Source of the DNA: Lachnospiraceae bacterium
GTDB lineage: Bacteria; Bacillota; Clostridia; Lachnospirales; Lachnospiraceae
Assembly: GCA_017544405.1 (NCBI GenBank)
Contig: JAFYEE010000180.1
Coordinates: 1-34,871 of the forward strand
DNA: 34,871 bases
Direction: 5' to 3'
The position numbers and the translations under genes were made by a program. Positions 1 to 8,541 of this stretch are shown here, in pieces; positions within the stretch are counted from its first letter, which is position 1; each line of letters begins with the position of its first letter. The notes under the pieces are model-generated. The model was not told where the DNA came from and ran no database searches. It saw nothing but the letters and a program-made list of their open reading frames with translations.

Positions 1-1113
1 CGCAGCGTCCGTCGCGTTCGTAAAACCCTTCATTGCGCTGTCCGCCATGCGCTCCTCGTGAAAGCTCATGGAACGGATCATTCCGTCAAAAAGCTGTATG
101 CATCCGAGGGCATTGTCCATGGCGTCAAAGGCCTGTTCCTTGTCCTCCTGCATATCCTTATTGTACGCCAGCGGAAGCCCCTTCATCGTGGTGAGAAGCC
201 CCATCAGCGCCCCGTAGACGCGTCCCGTCTTCCCGCGCACGAGCTCTGCGATGTCCGGATTCTTCTTCTGCGGCATGATGCTGCTTCCGGTGGAATAAGT
301 GTCATCGATCTCCACAAAACGGTACTCGTTCGAATTCCACAGAATGATCTCCTCGCAAAACCGCGACAGATGCATCATGATCGTCGCCAGGATAAAGAGA
401 TACTCCAGCAGATAATCCCGGTCCGAAACGGAGTCCATGCTGTTGCGGGTCGCTCCGTCAAATCCAAGGAGCTGCGCGGTATATTCCCGGTCCAGCGGAT
501 ACGTGGTTCCTGCGAGCGCACCCGCTCCGAGGGGACAAAGGTTCATGCGCTTAAAGCAGTCCGCCAGACGCTCCCTGTCTCTGCGGAACATCTCAAAATA
601 GGCTCCGAAGTGGTGCGCCAGTGTCACGGGCTGTGCCTTCTGCAGATGCGTGAAGCCCGGCATGAAGGTGTCCGTGTGCGTCTTCATGATACCCAGCAGA
701 CTCTCCAGGAGCTGCCGCAAAAGCGTGTCGGTTGCGGCCACCTCGCCGCGCGTATACATCCGCATGTCCAGCGCCACCTGATCGTTGCGGCTTCTTCCGG
801 TATGCAGACGCTTGCCCGCATCCCCGATCCGCTCGGTCAGAACCGCCTCGGCAAAGCTGTGGACATCCTCATATTCCGTCGTGATCTCCAGCCTGCCTGC
901 CTTCACATCCTCGAAGATTTCCTTCAGCCCGCGCAGGATATCATCCCGGTCCTGCGTGCTCAGGATCCCCTGCTTTTCCAGCATCCGTACATGCGCCATG
1001 CTTCCGTAAATATCCTGCTCCAGCAGGCGCCTGTCAAAGGTGATGGACGCATTGAAATCATATACCAGACTGTCCGTGGCCTTCGTAAAACGGCCGCCCC
1101 ACAATTGCGCCAT
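1..1113 (-). CDS. argH: Argininosuccinate lyase, 3' end cut by window edge
   Basis: Cleaves argininosuccinate to arginine and fumarate, the last step of arginine synthesis, as a cytosolic homotetramer. The 371 codons visible start MAQLWGGRFTK, the usual start of this family, and contain the fumarase/lyase signature GSSIMPQKKNP followed by D at about positions 250-290 of the window. The Thr-Gly-Arg-Ser-Arg-Asn-Asp stretch (HTGRSRNDQVALD) typical of ArgH is also present. The frame is still open at base 1, so roughly 90 C-terminal residues lie outside the window. The start at 1113 is preceded by GGAGG six bases upstream, and a good promoter lies at 1156-1184. argG is not in the window and may lie elsewhere. 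The identification is secure. Confidence 0.97.
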   Translation of the reverse strand, partial: MAQLWGGRFTKATDSLVYDFNASITFDRRLLEQDIYGSMAHVRMLEKQGILSTQDRDDILRGLKEIFEDVKAGRLEITTEYEDVHSFAEAVLTERIGDAGKRLHTGRSRNDQVALDMRMYTRGEVAATDTLLRQLLESLLGIMKTHTDTFMPGFTHLQKAQPVTLAHHFGAYFEMFRRDRERLADCFKRMNLCPLGAGALAGTTYPLDREYTAQLLGFDGATRNSMDSVSDRDYLLEYLFILATIMMHLSRFCEEIILWNSNEYRFVEIDDTYSTGSSIMPQKKNPDIAELVRGKTGRVYGALMGLLTTMKGLPLAYNKDMQEDKEQAFDAMDNALGCIQLFDGMIRSMSFHEERMADSAMKGFTNATDAA

Positions 1114-1155
1114 AAAAATCCTCCAAAATCTCCCAGAGGGTAAGATACTTCCCAT

Positions 1156-1184
1156 ATTTTACTTATTCTGCATGAAAATGGCAA
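1156..1184 (-). promoter_or_regulatory. Sigma-A promoter of argH
   Basis: Reading the minus strand, TTGCCA (1184-1179) and TAAAAT (1161-1156) are separated by exactly 17 bases. Both match five of six consensus positions. Transcription would start near 1149, giving a leader of about 35 bases that carries the argH ribosome binding site. Confidence 0.75.
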
Positions 1185-1228
1185 GGGAAAATCCTGCCGA
1201 AACGAAACGAAAATCAGGAAAAAAAGAA

Positions 1229-1301
1229 AGCTGGAAGGGGGACTCGAACCCCCGACCCCTTCATTACGAGTGAAGTGCTCTACCGACTGAGCTATTCCAG
1301 C
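1229..1301 (-). tRNA. tRNA-Thr (anticodon CGU)
   Basis: A full cloverleaf can be folded on the minus strand. The acceptor stem is GCTGGAA/TTCCAGC, the D stem GCTC/GAGC, the anticodon stem CTTCA/TGAAG with loop CTCGTAA, the variable loop GGGTC, and the T stem GGGGG/CCCCC with loop TTCGAGT. The anticodon CGT reads ACG, so the amino acid is threonine. The 3' CCA is not encoded: the bases after the discriminator T are TCT. A T-rich run follows the 3' end and may help termination. The gene has its own promoter at 1335-1363. Confidence 0.96.
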
Positions 1302-1334
1302 GTTTGCGTTGCGAAATACATCACAACGCGTTTG

Positions 1335-1363
1335 ATTATACTGACTTTCCAAAAGAAAATCAA
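1335..1363 (-). promoter_or_regulatory. Sigma-A promoter of tRNA-Thr
   Basis: On the minus strand TTGATT (1363-1358) and a perfect TATAAT (1340-1335) are 17 bases apart. The predicted start is about 27 bases before the mature tRNA 5' end. It lies directly after the stop codon of the lipoprotein gene ending at 1373, so the tRNA does not depend on that operon. Confidence 0.8.
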
Positions 1364-1372
1364 GCCATTTTT

Positions 1373-3658
1373 TTATTCCATCTTAAAACCGCATTTTATG
1401 CAGAAGTTTGCGCCTTCCGGGACGGACGCGCCGCACTGCAGACAGTAACGGACACCGGCGACCACGGTCGAGGCGGCCGGCGTATCCGCTTCATCGAGAG
1501 CCGGAGCATCTTCTTCCGCAGGCGCAGCATCTTCTTCCGTTGGCACCGCTTCTTTCAAAAGCGACCCGAACCACGCCTTTTCGGCCCCGCCCTCGGTCGC
1601 GGCTGCCTCAGGCTTCCGGTCCAGCCAGGTCCCGCTCGGCAATTCGGTCGTCCCATCGATGGTGGCTTCAGCCGCGGGCTTCCCGTCCATCACAAAACCG
1701 TCCGGCCATTCCACTGCCGCCTCTACCGGGGCTTCCACCGCCGGCCCCGTCGGTGCTTCCTCCGCAGGCTCTGCGACCGCCGTGGTCGGCAGATCAGACT
1801 CCGGATGCTCCGCCGGCTCGCCCTCTCCTTCCGTGGACGGGGCCGCTTCCTCTGCCGCCTGTGAGGCCTCCTGCGCAGGTGCGGTCATCTGCTCCTTCTG
1901 CGCCCGGCGCTTTTTCGCAGCGCCGCCGATCACCGTGATCAGCACCATGACCACCGCCCAGAGGACCAGAAGTCCGATGAGCCCGGCCACCGCATAGGCC
2001 AGGTAATTTACCTTTTCCCCGACCAGCGTTAGGCTGATCAGCTTACCCGGGTCATAATCCGTGTAACTTACCTTGTAATCCCGGCCGTCCATCGCGGAAG
2101 CGTCAAAGCCGTAAGGCTCCACATTTCCGATGCCGCGCAGGACATAATTAACCTTGCCGATCGGCTGCTCCGTGACGTGATCGAGATAGAAGGCATCATA
2201 GACGGAGGTGATCTTCTTGAAATACAGCGGCGCATGCGCGTTCGTCGTAACCTCCAGCTGACTGTAGGGACCGAGCACCGGCTCGAACGCTGCCGCACAC
2301 CGGGACGCGGGACCTGAATACTCCACCAGGACCCGGATCCTTCCGTCTTTTTCGAGTACACAATCCTTCAGCTCGGCCGCACTTCCTTCCAGCGCCTTTT
2401 CGGTCTTGACCCGGAACTGTTCCATCTCCTCGGCCGTACTCTTTCCGGCAAAATAAAACTCCAGATCCCGCTGCACATTTCCGCCGTTTTTCAGCGCAAG
2501 CGTCACGTTCACCGTATCGATCGCATAGGAGATCACCGCGGTATAGTCTACGGTACAATTCGCCGTATAGGTATAAAAGAGGGTCTCAAAGCCCGACTCG
2601 TCCCGGCTGTAGGGATAGAGTGTGCTCTCCCCGGACGCGGTCTTCAGTACGGCGCCGGCATATTCCGCATTGTCCTTCACATAATAGGTCAGATCCACGT
2701 CTCCGTAGGCATTGGAGACAAAATCGGTCAGATCGATCTCTTCCTGTACGCTGTGATCCACCGTGAAAAGGGACGTACTTTCGGAAGTCTCCGGCGTGGC
2801 AGCGGAATAAACCGTCTCTCCGGCCCGTCCGTAAAAAGCAGCCATCATGCTGCTCACCTGATCCGCGGTCAGATGCTTGCCTTCGAGCGTATAGGTGTTT
2901 ACGCCGCCGTCCGTATTCCAGGAATTGGTGCTGACCGAAGTGGAGCGCTCGTCCAGGAAGGCCCGGACATCGTCTCCCACCGCATCCATCGTACTCTGCG
3001 GCACCATCACCTGCACGGTGCGGTCAAAGGTCCCGTCCGGATTGCAGGTCTGGTAGAACGCGATCCCGCTTAACGGCTGGAAGGTCAGCGTATCCACGCT
3101 CACCCAGGAGGAATTGCCCTCCTCGCCGAGCACAGAGTAGGTCTGGGCCACCTTGTAGAAAACATTCCCCTTGTCCCCTTCCTTGACATAGCCGGCATTC
3201 ACCAGAAGCGTGGGGAACCAGTCCATCAGATCCGAGGTCGTGAAATTCTCCCGGTAGGAAATTCCGGTGGCAAAAACGGACGCGGGCTTCAGCCATTCGA
3301 TCAGAGGCTCCGAGTAGGTCTTGCCCTGGGCGTCCAGAATCCCCTTTACCTTCTGCTCATACTCCTCGAGATCGGAGAAGGTGATATCGAAGGTGTAGGT
3401 CACCGCCGTGCCGTCCACGGAGGACGTAAAATCGATCCCCTCCGGGATATTGGAAGCGACCGTGGCCGTGATGGAGGTCACATCGCCGGTCATATGATCC
3501 TTATTCTCCTCCGTATCCGCGGTAAAGACCATATGGCGTACGCCCGACAGATCCTCGGAAATGGTCAGATCGGTATTCAGATTGCCGCCGCAGCCGGTCA
3601 GAAGGATTGCCCCCAGAAGGGCGGCCGCAGCCGCGCATAATGCTTTGATTTTCTTCAT
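1373..3658 (-). CDS. Lipoprotein with a transmembrane helix and cytoplasmic zinc ribbon
   Basis: A 761-residue protein of unknown function. It starts with a lipoprotein signal peptide, Lys-rich then hydrophobic, ending in a lipobox LLTGC with the acylated Cys at 23. A long extracellular region of about 530 residues follows. A hydrophobic helix lies at about 553-579, then KKRR as a positive-inside stop signal. The cytoplasmic tail is rich in Ala, Pro and Glu and holds two loose repeats around WPDGFVMDGKP and LPSGTWLDRKP. It ends in a zinc ribbon with Cys pairs CLQC and CIKC (739, 742, 753, 756). The start of the mature region (LTISEDLSG) recalls LppM-type lipoprotein domains, but I hold this only weakly. 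The ATG at 3658 is chosen because GGGGAGG lies just upstream and it puts the signal peptide at the terminus; the upstream in-frame ATG at 3691 would not. It is the last gene of the five-gene operon. Confidence 0.85.
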   Translation of the reverse strand: MKKIKALCAAAAALLGAILLTGCGGNLNTDLTISEDLSGVRHMVFTADTEENKDHMTGDVTSITATVASNIPEGIDFTSSVDGTAVTYTFDITFSDLEEYEQKVKGILDAQGKTYSEPLIEWLKPASVFATGISYRENFTTSDLMDWFPTLLVNAGYVKEGDKGNVFYKVAQTYSVLGEEGNSSWVSVDTLTFQPLSGIAFYQTCNPDGTFDRTVQVMVPQSTMDAVGDDVRAFLDERSTSVSTNSWNTDGGVNTYTLEGKHLTADQVSSMMAAFYGRAGETVYSAATPETSESTSLFTVDHSVQEEIDLTDFVSNAYGDVDLTYYVKDNAEYAGAVLKTASGESTLYPYSRDESGFETLFYTYTANCTVDYTAVISYAIDTVNVTLALKNGGNVQRDLEFYFAGKSTAEEMEQFRVKTEKALEGSAAELKDCVLEKDGRIRVLVEYSGPASRCAAAFEPVLGPYSQLEVTTNAHAPLYFKKITSVYDAFYLDHVTEQPIGKVNYVLRGIGNVEPYGFDASAMDGRDYKVSYTDYDPGKLISLTLVGEKVNYLAYAVAGLIGLLVLWAVVMVLITVIGGAAKKRRAQKEQMTAPAQEASQAAEEAAPSTEGEGEPAEHPESDLPTTAVAEPAEEAPTGPAVEAPVEAAVEWPDGFVMDGKPAAEATIDGTTELPSGTWLDRKPEAAATEGGAEKAWFGSLLKEAVPTEEDAAPAEEDAPALDEADTPAASTVVAGVRYCLQCGASVPEGANFCIKCGFKME

Positions 3659-3672
3659 GTGTCGCCTCCCCG

Positions 3673-4131
3673 CTAGAATTCGATCCGCCATCTGTCATCG
3701 GTCCGGACCAGCGGGACCGATAGCCGAAAGTATTCCCCTTCTTCGCCCGTCACCGTCAGGCTGACCTGCGCCCGGTTTGCACCCTCTTCGGAATCCAGAG
3801 GTACGATTTTCTCACCGGTCTCCCCCTCGTCCCCTTCCCGGAAATAGGACGTATCGGAAAGCAGGATCTCGTAATCCGCCTTCTTCCCCGCTTCCTTCCA
3901 CTCCTCCGCGAACGATTCGAGCGCCATCTCCTCCGAGAATTCCTCGAAGGTCCCGGTATCCGCGGCTGTGGTCAGCTTGTACACCTTCCGGAAATCTCCC
4001 CGGATCAGGCCGTCCATAAACTGCCGGGAGAGCTTCTGCGGCGTATCCAGCGCGTCATGAAATAAAAAGATGCCGCCCGCCACGGCGAGAACCGCCAGCA
4101 CCACGGACAGAATACATAGACCTTTCTTCAT
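3673..4131 (-). CDS. Small membrane-anchored protein, unknown function
   Basis: A 152-residue protein. Residues 5-24 form a single hydrophobic helix (N-terminal anchor or uncleaved signal; there is no lipobox Cys), so the rest is predicted to lie outside the membrane. The remainder has helices followed by strands ending TDDRWRIEF, a pattern often seen in small NTF2-like or DUF4878-type extracellular domains; that assignment is only a guess. AGGAGG lies nine bases before the start. It sits between the MscS gene (18-bp gap) and the zinc-ribbon lipoprotein gene (14-bp gap), so the three are very probably co-transcribed and may work together at the cell envelope. Confidence 0.8.
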   Translation of the reverse strand: MKKGLCILSVVLAVLAVAGGIFLFHDALDTPQKLSRQFMDGLIRGDFRKVYKLTTAADTGTFEEFSEEMALESFAEEWKEAGKKADYEILLSDTSYFREGDEGETGEKIVPLDSEEGANRAQVSLTVTGEEGEYFRLSVPLVRTDDRWRIEF

Positions 4132-4149
4132 GTCATACCTCCTGCGGCC

Positions 4150-5016
4150 TTAAGCCTTGTGTACCACAATCTGAGGGAACGGGATCTCCACGCCCGCCGC
4201 ATCCAGAGCCTTCTTGATGCTTTCCGTCAGGTGGAATTTCACATCCCAGAAATGATCCGTATGCGTCCAGCAGCGCACGACGAGCTGCACACCGCTATCT
4301 CCGAGCTCACTTACGGCGACGAGCTTTTCCCGCTCCTGCAGGACATATTTTTCCTGACCGATCGCCTCCAAAATGGCCGCCCGCGCGTCATCAATCGATG
4401 CGGAATAGGCGATGGAGACCTTGATATCCACCCTTCTGGAGTCCTCCCGCGTCCGATTGACAATGGCCGCATTGGACAGATTTCCGTTCGGAAGGATCAC
4501 CGTCTGGTTATCGTAGGTCTTGAGATGGGTGTAAAAAATCGTGATCTCCGTGACCCTGCCCTCCTTGCCGGAGGCGGAATCCTCGATATAATCACCGACG
4601 ACGAAAGGCTTCATCAGCAGGATCAGAACGCCGCCGGCCAGGTTGCTGAGGCTCCCCTGGATCGCGAGTCCGATCGCCACACCGGCAGAGCCGAGCAGCG
4701 CCACAATGCTCGCCGCATCCACGCCAAAGCTGGCCGCGATCATAAAGATCAGGATGACATAGAGCGCCACCTTGAGAAAGGAATCCACAAAGGTGGTGAC
4801 GCCGTATTCCGCCCTGGCTTTTTTCATGGATTTTCGCACCAGCTTTCGCACCAGGCGGATCAGCCAGTATCCTATCACAAACATGATCAGCGCCAGCAGG
4901 ACGCGGACGCCGAGGTGCAGAGCTTTCGCGGGAAGGCTGTCCCACCAGCTCTGCAATACGGAGAGGCTCTCCTGCGCGGACGCGCGAACCTCCCCGGGCA
5001 GATCGGTTAATAGCAT
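4150..5016 (-). CDS. MscS-family mechanosensitive ion channel
   Basis: A 288-residue small-conductance mechanosensitive channel subunit, expected to form a heptamer in the cytoplasmic membrane and release solutes under hypo-osmotic stress. Three hydrophobic segments are visible at about 34-54, 80-98 and 103-137. The last is the Gly/Ala-rich pore helix (LLGSAGVAIGLAIQGSLSN) that defines the family. The beta domain follows (KPFVVGDYI, then LPNGNLSNAAIVN), then the alpha/beta C-terminal domain. Length is normal for MscS. Start supported by GAGGAA upstream. It lies 18 bp behind the GlgB-like gene. A link between compatible-solute or turgor control and carbohydrate sensing is an inference from this order only. 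Confidence 0.93.
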   Translation of the reverse strand: MLLTDLPGEVRASAQESLSVLQSWWDSLPAKALHLGVRVLLALIMFVIGYWLIRLVRKLVRKSMKKARAEYGVTTFVDSFLKVALYVILIFMIAASFGVDAASIVALLGSAGVAIGLAIQGSLSNLAGGVLILLMKPFVVGDYIEDSASGKEGRVTEITIFYTHLKTYDNQTVILPNGNLSNAAIVNRTREDSRRVDIKVSIAYSASIDDARAAILEAIGQEKYVLQEREKLVAVSELGDSGVQLVVRCWTHTDHFWDVKFHLTESIKKALDAAGVEIPFPQIVVHKA

Positions 5017-5034
5017 ATCATTTCCTCTTTTTCG

Positions 5035-7254
5035 TTACCTGGACTTCTTTGTCTCCTTCTTGCGCTTCAGCGGCGTATTCCTGCGGATACGCTCGGTGAT
5101 CACCTTGGCCAGCTCCTCCTCCGTGTAGGGAATGAACTGGAAGATCGCCAGCGAAAGGGGACCCATCTTCAGATTGACGGACTGGGCACGGCCGTCGCTC
5201 TGGGTATCGCCCGCGCGCCGGATCTGCTTATTGTTCACGCCGGTTCCGCCGTAGACCAGATCGTCCGTATTGAAGATCTCCTTATACTTTCCTTCGTAGG
5301 GCACGCCCGTGGTGATGTTCTGGCCGATTCCCGAGAAATTGGCGACCACCATCAGCATCTCCTCCGGATCGTCCGTCTTGCGCAGGAAGGACAGGAAGCA
5401 CTGCTCCGTATTCATATTGCTGAGCCATTCAAACGCATTGTGATCCCGGTCATTGCGATGCAGGGCCGGGAGCTTCTCATAGAGCGCGTTCAGCGCGCTG
5501 ATCATCGTATCGACCTTTTCCCTGCCGGAGAGACTCAGCAGCTTTTTCCCCGGATGAACGAATTCGTAGGCGATGGCCAGCTTGAGATTCGCCAGTTTCT
5601 CCTGCTCATCTCCGGGAAAACGCGCGGCCAGATCGTTCCCGCCATCCCCGGTCCCGAGCAGATAGTTATCCACGAAGGAATAGACGATATCGTTGGTCAG
5701 TTCGCTCAGATGCTGTCCGCGGTAGAACGGATCGAGTGAGAGGAACTGAAGGAGATTTTCCGAGAACGGAAGATTCAGCTTCAGATCAAAGCCGAGCCCG
5801 CCATCCGCTGCCGCGTCGGTGATCTGCGGATGCGCCGAGGAATCCTCCGCGATCTTAAGGATCCCGGGTACGGCCTTCGAGAGCGCGTTCATCAGCTCAC
5901 GGATAAAGTCGATGGCTTCGAGATTTTCATTGCCGCCATACAGATTCGCGACCCACTGTCCCTCGGACTTGCCATAGTCGAGATAAAGCATCTGGGCCAC
6001 CTGCTCGAGCAAAATTCCGTCCGCTCCGAAGCGCTGCACCAGATCCAGGACCGCGCTGATCAGCATGCTGCGCACCTGGGGGCTGCCATAGTGGAACAGG
6101 CACATCCTGCCGTCGGCGCTCAGCCCCTGCCTGGGGTCTAGATGCTCGTAGAGACAGCTTCCGTCAAACCCGGCCAGACCCATATTTTCCCGTGAAAATC
6201 CGGACAGATTCGCGGACAGGACCACACCGATCCCCTCTCCGTGGAGCAGATCGATGAGCTCGCACAGCGCCTTCTCCTCCACTCCGGGTTGCAGCGCGAA
6301 AAATCCGAGCACCGCCCCGTCTCCGCACAGGACGGAAGGAAGCAGCACATGGGTGAATCTGGCATTCTTAAGCCGTCCGACCAGATCGCTGCGCTCCTGC
6401 GCGCTGTCTGCCCCAAGCACACGCAGAAGGCTCTGCCCGGACAGTCTGCAGATACTGATCCCGGCTGCCGGCGCATGGATTTTTTTCAGATTCCCGGCAA
6501 AATCGGCATGCTTCCGGGTATAGGAAACCTTGCCGGATATGACGGAGGCCTTGCGGCCTTCGAAGGATACCCTGCGCGCATACGGATCGAGGCGCATCAG
6601 GAGCTGTCCGCGATGGAGCTTGACCTCATACAGATAGGCCTGTCCCTCCTGCGCCCCGGGGATAAAGATCTCAAAGACCCCGCTGTCACCGAGTCTGCGC
6701 ATCTGATGACATCTACCGTCCCAGCCGTTAAATTCGCCGATGACGCTGACACGCATCGCCCCCGGCGCCCATACCGCAAAATGAACCCCCGCCACATTCC
6801 CGATCTTCGTGGGATGTGCGCCGAGAAGCTCCTGCGCCTTATATGCGCTCCCGGCCACAAAGGCCTGGAGATCTTTTTTCGAAAGGATCTGATCAAACGC
6901 ATAAGGATCCGCGGTCGTAAAGGTCTCCTTGCGGAAGGTCTTGCCCTCCTCATCGATCGGGATCTGGGTCGTAACCGTATAGCGGTAGCTGCCCAGCGTC
7001 TTCGTCGGAAGCAGGACTGCGAAAAATCCCTCTTCGTCCGCCAGCTCCATCTGTGCATAGTTTTTCTTTTTCTCCGGATCGTTCCTGTCGTACCACTCGA
7101 TCGCCACCTGGCCGGCTCCCGGGAAAAATGCCTGCACCAGCGTCGAATTGCCGCGTACATGCGGGCCCATCAGATCCTGCGGGTGATCACATTCCGAATA
7201 GATCACTTCCTCGATAAATGCCCAGTCCATGAGTTTGTACAGTCTTTTATTCAT
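5035..7254 (-). CDS. GlgB-like GH13 protein with degenerate active site
   Basis: A 739-residue homologue of glycogen branching enzyme, very likely not a working one. It keeps the family architecture: an N-terminal domain, a second beta-sandwich (VHFAVWAPGAMRVSVIGEFNGWDG, split here as VHFAVWAPGA at 157-166 and VIGEFNGWDG at 171-180), the GH13 barrel, and a C-terminal beta domain. Family landmarks are clear: FDGSCLYEHLDPRQG, MLYLDYGKSEGQW, GGLGFD, LDPFYR, PGDE and HPGKKLL. The catalytic set is damaged. The region I Asp and His (DWVPAHF in true enzymes) are replaced by SANLSGF at 347-353. Region II has DGILLEQV (412-419) where DGLRVDAV is expected, so the nucleophile Asp is Glu417 and the conserved Arg is Leu415. 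The region IV His-Asp-Glu is absent, with a short deletion near 533-545. Only the acid/base Glu470 remains. The reading frame is intact, so it is not a decayed pseudogene. GAGGAGG precedes the start. Confidence 0.88.
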   Translation of the reverse strand: MNKRLYKLMDWAFIEEVIYSECDHPQDLMGPHVRGNSTLVQAFFPGAGQVAIEWYDRNDPEKKKNYAQMELADEEGFFAVLLPTKTLGSYRYTVTTQIPIDEEGKTFRKETFTTADPYAFDQILSKKDLQAFVAGSAYKAQELLGAHPTKIGNVAGVHFAVWAPGAMRVSVIGEFNGWDGRCHQMRRLGDSGVFEIFIPGAQEGQAYLYEVKLHRGQLLMRLDPYARRVSFEGRKASVISGKVSYTRKHADFAGNLKKIHAPAAGISICRLSGQSLLRVLGADSAQERSDLVGRLKNARFTHVLLPSVLCGDGAVLGFFALQPGVEEKALCELIDLLHGEGIGVVLSANLSGFSRENMGLAGFDGSCLYEHLDPRQGLSADGRMCLFHYGSPQVRSMLISAVLDLVQRFGADGILLEQVAQMLYLDYGKSEGQWVANLYGGNENLEAIDFIRELMNALSKAVPGILKIAEDSSAHPQITDAAADGGLGFDLKLNLPFSENLLQFLSLDPFYRGQHLSELTNDIVYSFVDNYLLGTGDGGNDLAARFPGDEQEKLANLKLAIAYEFVHPGKKLLSLSGREKVDTMISALNALYEKLPALHRNDRDHNAFEWLSNMNTEQCFLSFLRKTDDPEEMLMVVANFSGIGQNITTGVPYEGKYKEIFNTDDLVYGGTGVNNKQIRRAGDTQSDGRAQSVNLKMGPLSLAIFQFIPYTEEELAKVITERIRRNTPLKRKKETKKSR

Positions 7255-7284
7255 TTGTCCTTCTCCTCCTCAAACGACAGCTCC

Positions 7285-8523
7285 TTATCCGATCTCGTGC
7301 AGGAACAGCCCGCTGCGCAGCTTCGGCTCAAACCAGGTCGACTTCGGCGGCATCAGAAGATGCTGATCCGCAACGGCAAAAAGCTCTCCGATGGACGTCG
7401 GATACATCCAAAAAGCCAGCTCCATATCCTTGTGCGTGCGCCTTACGAGCTCCTCCGGTCCGCGGATCCCGCCGACGAAATCGATCCGCTTGTCCGTCCG
7501 CGGATCTGCGATCCCCAGCACCGGTCCAAGCAGATGATCCTGAAGGATACTGACATCGAGCCCCTTCACCGGATCCGCACTGCAGATCTCCTCCTTCGCA
7601 GTCAGAAGATACCACTGATCCTTCAGCAGCATGCCGAAGGTTCCCTTGCGGGGCGGCTGCATCTTCTCCGAAAAAGGCCCCTCCACGTCAAAACATTCCC
7701 GCACACGGCCCAGGAACTGCTCCTGCGAAAGGCCGTTTAAATCCTTCACGACACGGTTGTAATCAAAGATCTTAAGCTCGCGGTCCTGGAAAATGACACT
7801 CAGGAAATAATGATACTCCTCCGTACCCGTATCCTGCGGATTCTCCTGCGCGCGCTTCAAGCCCACCTTCACAGCGGATGCACAGCGGTGATGCCCGTCC
7901 GCGATATAAAGATGCGGCATCCCGGCGAAGATCCCGGTCAGGGCGCCTATGGAGGCCTCGTCCGCGATCACCCATACGCGGTGGCGGATCCCGTCCTCAC
8001 TGACAAAATCATTGACCGGCGTCGTCCGGCGAACACGATCGATCACTTCCTGCAAGGACCCGTTCGAAGGGCAGGCCAGAAAAATCGGACCGGTCTGCAT
8101 CCCGGTGACATCCACATGGCAGATACGATCCTGCTCCTTATCCGCCCGCGTATTCTCATGCTTCAGGATGACACCGCTCTCATAATCTTCAATGGAGGCA
8201 CACCCGACGACACCGGTCTGGGTCCTGCCGTCCATCGTCAGCTCATACAGATAAAAACAGGGCTTTTCATCCCTGCAAAAACGCCCGTCCTCCAGGCGCT
8301 CGCGGATCATCTGCGCTGCCTTCTCATAGACTCTCGGATCATAGGTATCCACATCGTCCGGGAACTGGGATTCCGCGCGGTCGATGGCGAGGAAAGACTC
8401 CGGGTGCTGAAGCACGTATGCTTTTGCTTCCTCCCGGTTGTAGACATCGTAGGGAAGTGCTGCGATCTGTTCCTCCATTCCCTTGCCGGGACGGATCGCA
8501 CAAAAAGGTCTTACGGTTGCCAT
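7285..8523 (-). CDS. DUF1015 family protein
   Basis: A 412-residue cytosolic protein of the DUF1015 family, recognised from its full-length pattern: MATVRPFCAIRP start, ALPYDVYNREEA, FLAIDRAE, KHENTRADKE (121-130) and the signature ADGHHR at 208-213. The DGHHR motif resembles the ParB/SerK-type nucleotide-binding motif; from memory, a free-serine kinase (SerK) uses such a motif, but I cannot test the relation here. In this window it lies next to serC-serA, with no phosphoserine phosphatase gene, so a role in serine phosphate metabolism is possible. It is also the first gene of the operon leading into the GlgB-like gene (30-bp gap). AAAGGAGG lies seven bases before the ATG. The function is unproven. 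Confidence 0.9.
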   Translation of the reverse strand: MATVRPFCAIRPGKGMEEQIAALPYDVYNREEAKAYVLQHPESFLAIDRAESQFPDDVDTYDPRVYEKAAQMIRERLEDGRFCRDEKPCFYLYELTMDGRTQTGVVGCASIEDYESGVILKHENTRADKEQDRICHVDVTGMQTGPIFLACPSNGSLQEVIDRVRRTTPVNDFVSEDGIRHRVWVIADEASIGALTGIFAGMPHLYIADGHHRCASAVKVGLKRAQENPQDTGTEEYHYFLSVIFQDRELKIFDYNRVVKDLNGLSQEQFLGRVRECFDVEGPFSEKMQPPRKGTFGMLLKDQWYLLTAKEEICSADPVKGLDVSILQDHLLGPVLGIADPRTDKRIDFVGGIRGPEELVRRTHKDMELAFWMYPTSIGELFAVADQHLLMPPKSTWFEPKLRSGLFLHEIG

Positions 8524-8541
8524 GGCTGCCTCCTTTAAAAT

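Noticed and set aside
960-1352. Open frame on the minus strand reading through the tRNA-Thr gene (contains GIAQSVEHFTRN)
   Set aside because: The peptide is the familiar translation of a tRNA sequence and overlaps argH and the tRNA promoter; it is not a gene.
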